Positions 25,805 to 35,031 of a stretch of 64,000 bases of DNA are shown in pieces; the stretch's first letter is position 1, and every line of letters begins with the position of its first letter. Under the pieces are notes generated by a model. It was given only the letters and a program-made list of their open reading frames with translations, did no database searches and was not told where the DNA came from. The stretch is from Vibrio hyugaensis (GTDB taxonomy: Bacteria; Pseudomonadota; Gammaproteobacteria; Enterobacterales; Vibrionaceae): the NCBI RefSeq assembly GCF_002906655.1, contig NZ_CP025794.1, positions 1,240,001 through 1,304,000 of the forward strand. Reading direction: 5' to 3'. The translations under genes and the position numbers were made by a program.

Positions 25805-26047
25805 AAATGGGGAGGACCTGACTGAGATCGCTATTCGTTCGCCAACTTATTCAAATGCAGCAACCGGATTTAGTTCGGAGCAGCAACCACCTCTAACTCC
25901 CTCTTAAAAATGGAGAGGACCAGAAAGAGAGCGATTCAACTAATGCAATCGCCACAGACATTATATTAACTGTCGATTGGCGCTCCACACTCAGCGCACT
26001 CAGGTCAAGTCCCCTCCCCTTTCTAAGGGGAGGGTTAGGGAGGGGTT
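25769..26047. repeat. Second part of the repeat array: one unit plus a terminal unit
   Basis: The tail of a unit (ATTTAGTTCGGAGCAACAA) overlaps the end of the DUF559 gene. A full 103-bp unit (25784-25886) and a second terminal unit (25887-26047) follow. The terminal unit closely matches 25243-25399, including the GCGCTCCACACTCAGCGCAC stretch and the final CCCTCCCCTTTCTAAGGGGAGGG hairpin. The array ends 3 bases before the nupC stop, so the hairpin may also serve as nupC's terminator. Confidence 0.88.
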
Positions 26048-26050
26048 CTG

Positions 26051-27250
26051 TTACAAACTCAAAATCACACCAGCGATTGATGCACTCATCAAGTTCGCCA
26101 TTACACCTGCTGCGATTGCGCGGAAGCCGTATTTCGAGATGAATGAACGCTTCTCTGGTACGAGTGAGCCTAGACCACCAATCAGCATTGCCATGGTTGA
26201 AATGTTTGCGAAACCACACAGTGCGAAGGTTACGATAGCTTGTGAGTGTGCGCTTAGCTGAGACTTCACTTCCATCAGTTGGATGAAGGCCACGAACTCA
26301 TTCACAACAATCTTGTTACCGATCAGAGAGCCTGCCACGATTGCTTCCTTCCAAGGGATACCCAACAACCATGCGATTGGTGCGAATAGGTAACCAAGTA
26401 CTAGCTCGAAGCTCAGTTCCATGCCAAACAGACCGCCAAACCAGCCTAGAATGCCGTTTAGCATCGCGATGACACTTACGAACGCCAATAGGGTTGCACC
26501 TACCGCTACTGCGATACGTAGACCAGACATTGCGCCGTCTGCCATTGCTTCAACCACGTTAGTTGCACGTGGAATTTCTACTTGGTCTAGATCCATATCC
26601 TGAGTTGTGGTGTCTGTCTCTGGCATCATAATTTTTGCCATTAGAAGACCCGCTGGCGCAGACATGAATGCCGCTGCGATTAGGAAGTTCAGATCCACAC
26701 CCAGTGATGCGTAACCTACTAACGTGCCACCAGCAACCGATGCCAAACCACCAGTCATTACTGCGAAGAACTGAGAGTCTGTCATGTGCTTAAGATATGG
26801 CTTAACGACTAGTGGTGCTTCAATCATGCCCACAAAGATGTTCGCTGTAGCAGATAGTGATTCTGCTCGGCCAGTACCTAACAAGCGCTGTAGACCACCA
26901 CCGATTAGGTTGATCACTTTAGGCATCAGACCGATGTGGTACAAACCTGAAATCAGTGCTGAGAAAAAGATAATGATGCCAAGTACGTTGATCGCGAAGG
27001 TAAAGCCACCTGTTGCTAGGTTGCCAAATAGGAACGCGATGCCTTCTTGACCGTAGTTGATCAGATTAGAAACCGCGCCAGTTACTGCGTTAAGAGCTTC
27101 TTTACCCGCTGGTACATACAGTACCAATAGCGCGAAGATAACTTGCAGAGCAAAAGCCAAAGACACCGTTCGTAGACGAATGTTCTTACGGTTAGTCGAA
27201 AGCAGCCATGCTACGAATAGGATGGCTACGATACCAAGAATTGAGTTCAT
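26051..27250 (-). CDS. nupC: Concentrative nucleoside transporter (NupC/CNT family)
   Basis: 399 residues. I use the ATG at 27250, which gives the canonical MNSILGIVAILFVAWLLS start; the frame stays open 36 codons further up without support. It is highly similar in pattern to the sodium-coupled V. cholerae CNT: VSNLINYGQEGIAFLFG, GGGLQRLLGTGRAESLSATANIFVGMIEAPLVV, the NEFVAF and ALCGFANISTMAMLIGG repeat-core motifs. Eight or more membrane segments. It imports nucleosides at the inner membrane, driven by an ion gradient. Its stop abuts the repeat array. Confidence 0.95.
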   Translation of the reverse strand: MNSILGIVAILFVAWLLSTNRKNIRLRTVSLAFALQVIFALLVLYVPAGKEALNAVTGAVSNLINYGQEGIAFLFGNLATGGFTFAINVLGIIIFFSALISGLYHIGLMPKVINLIGGGLQRLLGTGRAESLSATANIFVGMIEAPLVVKPYLKHMTDSQFFAVMTGGLASVAGGTLVGYASLGVDLNFLIAAAFMSAPAGLLMAKIMMPETDTTTQDMDLDQVEIPRATNVVEAMADGAMSGLRIAVAVGATLLAFVSVIAMLNGILGWFGGLFGMELSFELVLGYLFAPIAWLLGIPWKEAIVAGSLIGNKIVVNEFVAFIQLMEVKSQLSAHSQAIVTFALCGFANISTMAMLIGGLGSLVPEKRSFISKYGFRAIAAGVMANLMSASIAGVILSL

Positions 27251-27394
27251 AAAATGAATCCGACAAAGGGGGAACAGGAAAGGCGTCGGATTGTATAGAG
27301 CATAATAAATGCTGCAAGTTGGAGATGTTAACAGGCTGAATAAGTCAGCTGGTTGCAATTTAACCAGCCAAATAACCCATTGAATTAAATAAAG

Positions 27395-27408
27395 ATAAAC
27401 GTTTGCCT
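27395..27408. promoter_or_regulatory. Possible PurR/CytR-type half-palindrome upstream of nupC
   Basis: ATAAACGTTTGCCT keeps the AAACGTTTGC core of a PurR box but loses symmetry on one side. It lies about 145 bases upstream of the nupC start. Purine control of nucleoside uptake would be sensible, but the match is weak. Confidence 0.35.
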
Positions 27409-27485
27409 AAAATCATTATTTCCAAATGGAAAAGATGTTTCTGAATTTGGAAAAATTTTGTGATTCAAATCACCTTATGTATTCG

Positions 27486-28430
27486 CTACTTAGGAATCGA
27501 GATATAAGGAGCTAATCGCTGATCCCAATGGCAAGGCGATCCGATCTTCTGTTTGATGAAATCGATCACTGCAGAGATCTTTTTCGGCATATGCTGACGA
27601 CTTGGGTACACTGCATAAAACGGCATAGATTGGCTGGCTCTCCAATCTGGTAGAAGCTGAATCAATTTGCCTGAGCGGAATTCATCCCCCAGCAAGTAAG
27701 TGGCTAAGTAAGCAATCCCCCACCCTGCGATCGCAGCATCACGTACCGCTTCTGCCAAATCGACTGAGTAGTTGCCAGAGACTTTCACGTTGAGCTCTTG
27801 CTCGCGATTGGTGAACGCCCAACTGGTGTAGTCACGCTCCCAACTGCGGTAGATAAGACAGTTGTGTTGCGACAAGTCATTCGGTTCGGTTGGCGTATCG
27901 TACTTGAGTAAGTAATCCGGCGATGCTGCAACCACGAATTGACAATCTGCTAAGCGCTGAGCAATGTAGCCTTCTGGCAAATGTTCATTATTGGTGATCC
28001 AAAGATCCAAGCCTTCTTCGAGCATATCGACTTTGTAATCGAACAAATGCACTTCAACTTGCAGTTGTGGGTACTGCTCGCGAAGTTCTTGGATGGCAGG
28101 AATGATGTGGAGTGTGCCAAAAGACTGCGACAAACCAAGGCGAACTAAACCGGCGACTTCATCACGCTGGCTTTCCATCTCTAATGTCGCGCTGCTAACG
28201 GCTTGCACCAGTTGCTCACAGTGGTGGTAGAAGGTTTGCCCCGCTTCGGTTGGCGTGAAGCTGCGCGTGGTACGTTGCACAAGCTTGATGCCTAATGAAG
28301 CTTCTAATTGGCTAAGCTGTTTACTGACGTGAGAAACAGACACGCCTAGGCTCTTTGCCGCGGCGGTAAAATTCTTATGTTTGATCAACGCCGAGAAGAT
28401 CACCATTTGTGCAGCACGTTCAGATAACAC
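27486..28430 (-). CDS. LysR-family transcriptional regulator
   Basis: 314 residues from the GTG at 28430, which has GAGG 5 bases upstream. A longer frame exists, but it would run through the mltB terminator hairpin, so I reject it. An N-terminal winged HTH (FTAAAKSLGVSVSHVSKQLSQLEASLGIKLVQRTTRSF) is followed by a periplasmic-binding-type effector domain (VRLGLSQSFGTLHIIPAI ...). It resembles the AaeR/DsdC-like LysR group; effector and targets are unknown. It lies upstream of nupC on the same strand, with a 235-base gap. Confidence 0.92.
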   Translation of the reverse strand: MLSERAAQMVIFSALIKHKNFTAAAKSLGVSVSHVSKQLSQLEASLGIKLVQRTTRSFTPTEAGQTFYHHCEQLVQAVSSATLEMESQRDEVAGLVRLGLSQSFGTLHIIPAIQELREQYPQLQVEVHLFDYKVDMLEEGLDLWITNNEHLPEGYIAQRLADCQFVVAASPDYLLKYDTPTEPNDLSQHNCLIYRSWERDYTSWAFTNREQELNVKVSGNYSVDLAEAVRDAAIAGWGIAYLATYLLGDEFRSGKLIQLLPDWRASQSMPFYAVYPSRQHMPKKISAVIDFIKQKIGSPCHWDQRLAPYISIPK

Positions 28431-28459
28431 GCAAACCTCGTTTAAAATAGAGAAAACAA

Positions 28460-28488
28460 AGGGCTCCGAAGAGCCCCTTTTTATTCGT
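28460..28488 (-). terminator. mltB terminator
   Basis: On the minus strand GGGGCTC TTC GGAGCCC forms a GC-rich hairpin followed by TTTGTTTTC. It starts 14 bases past the mltB stop. Confidence 0.8.
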
Positions 28489-28501
28489 TTATACATTCAA
28501 C

Positions 28502-29473
28502 CTAGAATGTGATGCGGTCAGCTAAATGACTCACCGCCAGTGCGAAGTAGTAAGAGCGGTTCCACTTCATCAGCACATTGTAGTTGTTGTACACCAAGTA
28601 AGTACGGCCGTTCTCATCGTCTGGCATAATCAGCCAAGCTTTAATGTCTTCGTCCAGCTTAGGAAGTGGGCTGCCATCGTATTTGGTGATACCAAGCTTG
28701 CTCCACTCTTGAAGGTACTTACCTTTTTCTGCTTCGCGACCTTGCAGGTTGTGGTCAATACCGTGTGGCACTTTAACCTGACGACCCCAAGTGAACTTAT
28801 CATCCCAGCCAGATTTGCTTAGGTAGTTCGCAGTAGAAGCAAACACGTCTGCTTCCGATTGCCAGATGTCCTTCTTACCGTCGCCGTTACCATCTGCGGC
28901 AAAGCGCAGGAATGAGCTTGGCATAAACTGACATTGACCCATCGCGCCAGCCCAAGAACCTTTGAAGTTCTCTAGCTCGATATGACCTTCATCTAGAATT
29001 TGTAGCGCCGCCATGGTTTCTTTACGGAAGAACTCTTCACGACGACCTTCAAATGCCATGGTCGACAACGCGTCGATCACACGGAAGTTACCCGTGAACT
29101 TACCGAAGTTACTTTCCACGCCCCACAGCGCAACAATAAAGCGCGGCTGCACACCAAACTCATCGCCAATGCGTTTTAGTTCAGCGTAGTGTTCTTTATA
29201 CAGTTGCTTCGCTTGCTTTACCTTCCACTCAGGTACCGCACGCGGAATGTATTCGTCTAACGTCAGTTTCTTCTCTGGCTGGTTACGGTCTGCTTTTACT
29301 GCACGTGGTTTGTATTCCACATCAGAAAAAGCGGCACTGATCACCTGCTCAGAAATACCTTTATCACGCGCTTCTGCACGCAATTTATTTAGGTATTCAT
29401 CAAAGCCGTCGCTGCTTGCAAAGGCTGAAGTACACATACCAACGCTGAGCATGGCTGCCAGTAATTTTTTCAT
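28502..29473 (-). CDS. mltB: Membrane-bound lytic murein transglycosylase B family
   Basis: 323 residues. Signal peptide MKKLLAAMLSVGMCTSAFA without a lipobox cysteine at the cleavage point, so it may be periplasmic rather than lipidated. The SLT_2/MltB fold is clear: VALWGVESNFGKFTGNFRVIDAL with the catalytic Glu, AMGQCQFMPSSFLRFAADGNGD, IWQSEADVFASTANYLSKSGW. It cleaves peptidoglycan glycan strands to 1,6-anhydro ends. It lies 51 bases after ycgL on the same strand. Confidence 0.93.
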   Translation of the reverse strand: MKKLLAAMLSVGMCTSAFASSDGFDEYLNKLRAEARDKGISEQVISAAFSDVEYKPRAVKADRNQPEKKLTLDEYIPRAVPEWKVKQAKQLYKEHYAELKRIGDEFGVQPRFIVALWGVESNFGKFTGNFRVIDALSTMAFEGRREEFFRKETMAALQILDEGHIELENFKGSWAGAMGQCQFMPSSFLRFAADGNGDGKKDIWQSEADVFASTANYLSKSGWDDKFTWGRQVKVPHGIDHNLQGREAEKGKYLQEWSKLGITKYDGSPLPKLDEDIKAWLIMPDDENGRTYLVYNNYNVLMKWNRSYYFALAVSHLADRITF

Positions 29474-29524
29474 ATCGCCCTCCTTTATGAGCGAGGCAGA
29501 GTTCCCAGATGAAAAGTTGCGAGT

Positions 29525-29806
29525 TTATTCGCCTTTCTGCTGGGCTTTTTGTTCTTTGTATTTATCGAGTAGGTTTTCCGGCGGAGGCGGAACCTGTAGG
29601 AAGAAACCGTCATTAATTAATGAAGCTTTCACTTTCTCGACATCAACTTGTGCCAAAGTACGGCCATCAAGTTTGATTGTCATCACCGGCATAGGCTTAC
29701 CGAACATTTGCATAAGCATGTCAGGAACCTGTGAGAAATCATCCTTTTTCGGAATATAGAGATAAGTGCCTTCTTTTTTGGAACTTTTATAAATAGAACA
29801 AAGCAT
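29525..29806 (-). CDS. ycgL: YcgL domain protein
   Basis: 93 residues. [20 protein letters not shown] and [12 protein letters not shown] are family hallmarks. The YcgL fold is a small alpha/beta domain of unknown biochemical role, widespread in gamma-proteobacteria. As in E. coli, it is divergent from minC, here across ~200 bases that hold both promoters. Confidence 0.93.
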   Translation of the reverse strand: MLCSIYKSSKKEGTYLYIPKKDDFSQVPDMLMQMFGKPMPVMTIKLDGRTLAQVDVEKVKASLINDGFFLQVPPPPENLLDKYKEQKAQQKGE

Positions 29807-30003
29807 GACGAGCCTTTTGTGCTGATTTACCCGCTTTGAGTGCGGATTTTGTTGAAAACGTAAAATTCTCGCAAACTTGATTGCAAATTTGAGATTAATT
29901 CACTTATTTGCCCGCTTGAGAACTTGCTGCGCTAAAGGATGAAATATAACATGACAGACCTAGTTTAAGGCAACGCTCTTTCAATAAAGGCAAGAAGTCC
30001 ACG

Positions 30004-30666
30004 ATGACCCATTCACCTGACCTTAAAGGTAGCAGTTTTACATTGTCAGTTTTACACCTTTCTGACAATGAGATCGCTACGACTGTCGAATTTTTGCAAG
30101 AAAAGGTTTCTCAAGCGCCTTCTTTCTTCGCATCCGCACCTCTGGTTATCAATATAGCAAAAGTAGAAGGTGATATTGATTTCCTCGCACTTAAACAAGG
30201 CATCGCTGACGCAGGGTTTATTCCGGTTGGTGTGACTGGCTGTAAAGATAAACGCGTTCAAAACCTTGCCTCAGAAGCGGGCTTCGCCATCATGTCTGCG
30301 AGCAAATCTCCAACTCAAGCACCAGCCAAAATGGCGCCAACGAAGATCGTGCGTACGCCTGTTCGTTCTGGCCAGCAAATCTATGCGAAAGACGGTGACT
30401 TGGTTGTACTGGCACACGTAAGTGCTGGTGCCGAAGTGATTGCTGATGGCTCTATTCACATTCATGGCACCCTACGCGGACGTGCTATTGCCGGGGCGAG
30501 TGGTCAACAAGAAGCACGAATTATTTGTCACGATTTACAAGCTGAACTGGTTTCCATTGCAGGAGATTACTGGTTGAGCGATCAAATTGAGAGTGAGTAT
30601 TGGCAAAAGAAAGTAATGATCAGTAAAGCCGAAGAATCATTACATCTAGAAACACTCACGATTTAG
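30004..30666 (+). CDS. minC: Septum site-determining protein MinC
   Basis: 220 residues. The N-terminal FtsZ-inhibitor domain (~1-100) is joined by a Pro/Ala/Lys linker to the C-terminal beta-helix domain (~120-220) with [36 protein letters not shown] and [11 protein letters not shown]. It blocks FtsZ assembly at the poles when recruited by MinD. First gene of minCDE; 17 bases before minD. Confidence 0.97.
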   Translation: MTHSPDLKGSSFTLSVLHLSDNEIATTVEFLQEKVSQAPSFFASAPLVINIAKVEGDIDFLALKQGIADAGFIPVGVTGCKDKRVQNLASEAGFAIMSASKSPTQAPAKMAPTKIVRTPVRSGQQIYAKDGDLVVLAHVSAGAEVIADGSIHIHGTLRGRAIAGASGQQEARIICHDLQAELVSIAGDYWLSDQIESEYWQKKVMISKAEESLHLETLTI

Positions 30667-30683
30667 TCTAAAAAGGAAATAAA

Positions 30684-31496
30684 ATGGCACGCATTATTGT
30701 AGTAACGTCTGGCAAAGGTGGCGTTGGTAAAACCACTTCAAGCGCAGCCATCGCCTCGGGTCTGGCTCTAAAGGGTAAAAAGACTGCGGTGATCGATTTT
30801 GATATCGGCTTGCGTAACCTCGATCTTATCATGGGCTGTGAACGCCGCGTGGTGTATGACTTTGTTAACGTCATCAACGGCGAAGCAACGCTTAACCAAG
30901 CGATGATCAAAGACAAGCGCACAGATAACCTATTCATTCTTCCAGCTTCTCAAACACGTGATAAAGACGCGCTAACGAAAGATGGCGTACAACGTGTGTT
31001 CACTGAGTTGGATGAGATGGGCTTCGACTTCATCATCTGTGACTCACCAGCAGGTATCGAGCAAGGTGCTCTGATGGCGCTGTACTACGCAGATGAAGCG
31101 ATTGTAACGACGAACCCGGAAGTATCTTCGGTACGTGACTCTGACCGTATCCTAGGTATTTTGGATTCGAAGTCGCTACGCGCAGAGCAAGGTCTTGAGC
31201 CAGTTAAGCAGCATCTACTGTTGACACGTTACAACCCTTCTCGCGTAACACAGGGTGAGATGCTAAGCGTTGAAGACGTGGAAGAGATCCTACACATTTC
31301 TCTATTGGGTGTGATTCCAGAGAGCCAAGCGGTATTGAATGCATCAAACAAAGGTGTGCCAGTGATCTTTGACGAGAACACAGACGCAGGCATGGCTTAC
31401 TCTGATACGGTAGACCGCCTACTGGGCAACCAGGTTGAATTTCGTTTCCTTACTGAGGAGAAGAAAGGACTCTTTAAACGACTATTCGGAGGCTAG
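30684..31496 (+). CDS. minD: Septum site-determining ATPase MinD
   Basis: 270 residues. Deviant Walker [10 protein letters not shown] at residues 10-18, [15 protein letters not shown], and [20 protein letters not shown]. The C-terminal amphipathic helix GLFKRLFGG binds the membrane on ATP binding. It recruits MinC and is released by MinE. AAAGGAAAT precedes the ATG; minE follows after 2 bases. Confidence 0.98.
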   Translation: MARIIVVTSGKGGVGKTTSSAAIASGLALKGKKTAVIDFDIGLRNLDLIMGCERRVVYDFVNVINGEATLNQAMIKDKRTDNLFILPASQTRDKDALTKDGVQRVFTELDEMGFDFIICDSPAGIEQGALMALYYADEAIVTTNPEVSSVRDSDRILGILDSKSLRAEQGLEPVKQHLLLTRYNPSRVTQGEMLSVEDVEEILHISLLGVIPESQAVLNASNKGVPVIFDENTDAGMAYSDTVDRLLGNQVEFRFLTEEKKGLFKRLFGG

Positions 31497-31498
31497 AC

Positions 31499-31762
31499 AT
31501 GTCACTACTAGAATTTTTCCGCCCACAAAAGAAAACTTCTGCGAATCTAGCCAAAGAGCGTTTGCAGATCATCGTTGCTGAGCGTCGTAGCCAGAACGAT
31601 CCTGCACCTTCTTACCTACCTCAATTGAAAGAGGACATCTTGAAGGTAATTAGCAAGTACGTTGCGATTGATCCAAACATGGTGGATTTGACGTTTGAAC
31701 ACAAGGACGATGATATTTCAGTTCTTGAGCTAAACGTGAAGCTGCCAGAAGACGAGAAGTAA
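31499..31762 (+). CDS. minE: Cell division topological specificity factor MinE
   Basis: 87 residues. N-terminal membrane-binding and anti-MinCD segment ([30 protein letters not shown]), then the topological domain ([28 protein letters not shown]). It stimulates MinD ATPase and drives pole-to-pole oscillation. GGAGG lies 7 bases before the start. Confidence 0.97.
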   Translation: MSLLEFFRPQKKTSANLAKERLQIIVAERRSQNDPAPSYLPQLKEDILKVISKYVAIDPNMVDLTFEHKDDDISVLELNVKLPEDEK

Positions 31763-31797
31763 TTACTTTTCGACTTTACTTGAGAGTCCTCCTCTTC

Positions 31798-31930
31798 GTC
31801 ATTCTGGACAGCGAGGTACGAGCGTGATTCAGAATCTATTACCAGAGCACTCGGGTTGGTGAAAGAAGGTTTTGGCTTCAAAGCGGGCTGTCAGTAGATT
31901 CCTAGTCTCACTTAGGTTCGCTGGAATGAC
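31798..31930. repeat. MITE-like interspersed repeat (133 bp)
   Basis: Imperfect terminal inverted repeats: the left arm GTCATTCTGGACAGCGAG runs on to GATTCAGAATCTA, and the right arm, read from the other strand, is GTCATTCCAGCGAAC ... GAATCTA. It contains no gene. The wording resembles the GTCATTCC...GGAATGAC repeats scattered in Vibrio genomes. It lies between minE and the minE/rnd terminator. Confidence 0.7.
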
Positions 31931-31987
31931 CCAGTGGTTTAGCCCTGCTAAAATGGGGACTCAAAACAAAATACAAATGCGTGTTAC

Positions 31988-32019
31988 AAAAAAGGTTGGC
32001 GATAATGCCAACCTTTTTT
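31988..32019. terminator. Bidirectional terminator between minE and rnd
   Basis: AAAAAAGGTTGGC and GCCAACCTTTTTT form a 13-bp perfect stem around GATAAT. There are T runs on both strands, serving the converging minCDE and rnd transcripts. Confidence 0.88.
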
Positions 32020-32027
32020 ATTTGCTC

Positions 32028-33146
32028 CTATTTCAGAAGCTTATCCATGTTCTTTCCAAGAAGTTCAAGGCGCCAGCCTTGCATGACATCTGGTAGGCGC
32101 GCTGGATCGCGATCTTTCTTCCATACCCAACTAATGATTTGATTGATCTGCTTTTTAGAAGCCAAGAACTCGGTCGCCAAACCTGACTTCTGCGATGCTA
32201 CCTTCACTACATCTTTCATGTTCTTGAAGATTTGCTTGTAACCCGGGTAATCCATTAAGCGCTCGATTTTAGCTGGATATTCATCAGCTGGTGTCAGTTT
32301 CGCTTGCTTCACGATACCCGCAATCCTCGCACCGTGGCGGTTAATCGCGCGGATGTCGATGCCTTCTGCTTCCATCTTCTTAAAGCCAGTCAAACCAAGA
32401 CGAGCAACCGTCAGTAAGTCACCTTCTTTGAAGATGAAATTTAATGCGAGGTCGCGCTTAATTGCTTCTTTATAACGCCAAGTTGCTAACGGCTTAAGGA
32501 TCGCAAGTTCAGCCGGTCTTAACTGCCATGCGCCTTTAATGTCTAGGTACGCGTTTTCTTCGTTCACGTTGCGAATACGCTTTGATACCAGCAGGTCACT
32601 CTCTTGCTGAACCGCTTCCCACCAGCCGGCTTCATTGACTTTATCGAGTAGCTTCTCGTAAAGAGGCATTAGGTAATGAACGTCAGCTGCGGCGTAATCA
32701 AGCTGCTTTTGAGTCAATGGACGTGCCATCCAGTCCGTACGAGACTCGCTCTTGTCGAGCTCAACGCCTAGGTATTCTTCCACCAGCGTTGCAAAGCCCG
32801 TCGACAGACCGTGACCTAGGAATGCCGCCATAAGTTGAGTGTCAACCATTGGGAATGGTGTGCAGCCAAAGGCATTTTGGAAGACTTCTAAATCTTCACC
32901 ACACGCGTGCAACACTTTCAATACGGAAGTGTCTTTTAGTAACTCGACGAATGACGTCATGTCAGTCAGTTCCGTCGGGTCGATAAGGGAAAGTTGTTTG
33001 CCATCGAAAAGCTGAATCAAACCTAGTTGCGGATAGTAAGTTCTGATTCGGACGAATTCGGTATCCAGCATAACTACTCCGGCTTCTCTTGCTAGAGCGC
33101 AGACTTCTTCTAGGTCTTTGTTTTTCGTAATGATCTGATAGTTCAC
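32028..33146 (-). CDS. rnd: Ribonuclease D
   Basis: 372 residues from the GTG at 33146 (GAGAAG upstream), the usual length. A frame 10 codons longer would overlap the fadD terminator. The DEDD 3'-5' exonuclease domain is clear: MLDTEFVRIRTYYPQLGLIQL (Asp, Glu), LHACGEDLEVF, and DYAAADVHYLMPLY (Tyr and Asp). HRDC domains follow (ELAILKPLATWRYKEAIKRD). It trims tRNA and other RNA 3' ends. It lies downstream of fadD as in E. coli. Confidence 0.95.
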   Translation of the reverse strand: MNYQIITKNKDLEEVCALAREAGVVMLDTEFVRIRTYYPQLGLIQLFDGKQLSLIDPTELTDMTSFVELLKDTSVLKVLHACGEDLEVFQNAFGCTPFPMVDTQLMAAFLGHGLSTGFATLVEEYLGVELDKSESRTDWMARPLTQKQLDYAAADVHYLMPLYEKLLDKVNEAGWWEAVQQESDLLVSKRIRNVNEENAYLDIKGAWQLRPAELAILKPLATWRYKEAIKRDLALNFIFKEGDLLTVARLGLTGFKKMEAEGIDIRAINRHGARIAGIVKQAKLTPADEYPAKIERLMDYPGYKQIFKNMKDVVKVASQKSGLATEFLASKKQINQIISWVWKKDRDPARLPDVMQGWRLELLGKNMDKLLK

Positions 33147-33165
33147 ATGCTTCTCGCTATAAAAA

Positions 33166-33188
33166 AATGCCAGCAAAACGCTGGCATT
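33166..33188 (-). terminator. fadD terminator
   Basis: On the minus strand AATGCCAGC and GCTGGCATT form a 9-bp stem around GTTTT, followed by seven T residues. It lies between the fadD stop and the rnd start. Confidence 0.85.
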
Positions 33189-33233
33189 CTAACACTATTT
33201 GGCAATAAATGATTGTTGCACAAAGAAATCCGC

Positions 33234-34925
33234 TTATGCGCTCTTCTTGGCGAGCTCTGCGTCATTCTCTTCACGCAGTACGCGACGAAGGATCTTACCT
33301 ACGTTGGTCTTAGGTAAGTCTTCGCGGAACTCAACCAACTTCGGCACTTTGTAGCCCGTTAGGTGTTGGCGACAATGAGCAATCACTTCGTCTTTGGTTA
33401 GGCTCGGATCGCGTTTCACTACGTAGATCTTCACCAACTCCCCAGATACTTCGTGAGGCTGACCGATAGCCGCTACTTCCAGTACTTTGCCGTGCAGTGC
33501 AACTACGTCTTCAATTTCATTCGGATAAACGTTGAAGCCTGATACAAGAATCATGTCTTTCTTACGATCCACAATGTGCAAGAAGCCTTCATCATCAAAC
33601 TTAACGATGTCACCCGTCGATAGCCAACCGTCTTCGTTGATCACTTCTTTGGTCGCTTCCGGGCGCTGCCAGTAACCTTGCATCACTTGAGGACCGCGAA
33701 CTTGAAGCTCACCTGTCTCAGTGTTTGCAAGTGCATTACCTTCTTCATCAACAATACGTACTTCAGTTGATGGTACAGGCAGACCAATAGAACCGTTGTA
33801 TTCCACTAGGTCGTGCGGGTAAGCGGCCACCAATGGAGAACATTCTGTTAGACCGTAACCTTCTAGTAGATAACAGCCGGTGGTCTTTTGCCATTTTTCA
33901 GCTACGGCACGTTGCACCGCCATACCACCACCTACTGCTAGGCGAAGGTTGCTGAAATCTAACTCATGGAAATCTTCGTTGTTCACTAGCGCGTTAAACA
34001 GGGTGTTAACACCAGTAATTGCAGTGAACTGGTATTTTTGCAGCTCTTTCACAAAGCCCGGAATATCACGCGGGTTAGTGATAAGCAAGTTGTTGCCGCC
34101 CATTTCAACGAACAGCAAACAGTTCACTGTCAGCGCGAATACGTGGTAAAGCGGCAGTGCCGTAACAACAAGCTCGCGACCTGGAGACAGTACTGGACCG
34201 TATGCACCTTTCGCCTGCATAACGTTAGCAATCATGTTGCGGTGCGTCAGGATTGCGCCTTTCGCTACGCCCGTTGTACCACCGGTATACTGCAGGAATG
34301 CGATATCATCACCAGACATGAATGGCTTCACGTACTGAAGGCGACGACCTTTGTGCAGTGCTTTACGCATTGAGATTGCGCCAGGTAAGTCGTACTTAGG
34401 CACCATGCCTTTCACGTACTTAACGACGAAGTCGACAAGCGTACCTTTCGCGCGTGGTAGCATTTGGCCAAGACTGGTCAAGACCACGTGTTTCACTGGT
34501 GTATTTTCTACAACCTGCTCAAGTGTGTTCGCGAAGTTAGAAACGATAACGATCGCCGTTGCACCGGCATCGTTTAGCTGATGTTCAAGCTCACGTGGAG
34601 TATAAAGTGGGTTCACGTTCACAGCGATACAGCCAGCACGCAAAACACCAAATAGCGCGACAGGGTATTGCAGCAGGTTTGGCATCATAAGCGCGACACG
34701 GTCGCCCTTCTTCAGCTTAAGTTCGTTTTGTAGGTATGCGGCGAATGCGCGGCTACGCTCTTCCAATTTGCGGAAGGTCATGACCGAACCCATGTTCATG
34801 AATGCCGGTTGGTCTGCGTACTTTTGAACAGACTGTTCGAACATTTCTACCAAAGACTCATATTGCTCTGGATTAATGGTTTCAGGTACGTCACTTGGAT
34901 AACGTGAAAGCCATGGTTTATCCAC
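33234..34925 (-). CDS. fadD: Long-chain fatty-acid-CoA ligase
   Basis: 563 residues (E. coli FadD 561). ATP/AMP motif [26 protein letters not shown]-like [12 protein letters not shown], the fatty acyl-CoA synthetase signature [28 protein letters not shown] region, and a C-terminal K in [12 protein letters not shown]. It activates exogenous fatty acids to acyl-CoA at the inner membrane face. Its order with slp, tsaB, yoaA and rnd is conserved with E. coli. I could not assign a clear FadR operator in the ~100 bases upstream. Confidence 0.96.
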   Translation of the reverse strand: MDKPWLSRYPSDVPETINPEQYESLVEMFEQSVQKYADQPAFMNMGSVMTFRKLEERSRAFAAYLQNELKLKKGDRVALMMPNLLQYPVALFGVLRAGCIAVNVNPLYTPRELEHQLNDAGATAIVIVSNFANTLEQVVENTPVKHVVLTSLGQMLPRAKGTLVDFVVKYVKGMVPKYDLPGAISMRKALHKGRRLQYVKPFMSGDDIAFLQYTGGTTGVAKGAILTHRNMIANVMQAKGAYGPVLSPGRELVVTALPLYHVFALTVNCLLFVEMGGNNLLITNPRDIPGFVKELQKYQFTAITGVNTLFNALVNNEDFHELDFSNLRLAVGGGMAVQRAVAEKWQKTTGCYLLEGYGLTECSPLVAAYPHDLVEYNGSIGLPVPSTEVRIVDEEGNALANTETGELQVRGPQVMQGYWQRPEATKEVINEDGWLSTGDIVKFDDEGFLHIVDRKKDMILVSGFNVYPNEIEDVVALHGKVLEVAAIGQPHEVSGELVKIYVVKRDPSLTKDEVIAHCRQHLTGYKVPKLVEFREDLPKTNVGKILRRVLREENDAELAKKSA

Positions 34926-35031
34926 GATGTTACTCCTCGTTTATAACTGGCTAAAAAATAGCGTCCTTTTTATTTTGAACACTATTACAGCACAGCAAAC
35001 GTGCTTGAGCACGTAACTCTCAAACACTTGT

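Noticed and set aside
24738..26047. CRISPR-like array
   Set aside because: Units are about 100 bp and repeat along their whole length with no unique spacers, and no cas genes are near. They are tandem interspersed-type repeats.
27251..27358. Longer NupC with 36 extra residues
   Set aside because: The extension is not transporter-like, and the MNSILG start matches the family length.
28431..28496. Longer LysR regulator starting at 28496
   Set aside because: It would read through the mltB terminator hairpin; the GTG at 28430 has a good ribosome site and normal LysR length.
33147..33176. Longer RNase D starting at 33176
   Set aside because: The extra part overlaps the fadD terminator, and the GTG at 33146 gives the canonical start.
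34926..35031. FadR operator upstream of fadD
   Set aside because: AACTGGC is present but the second half of the operator is not, so the match is too weak.
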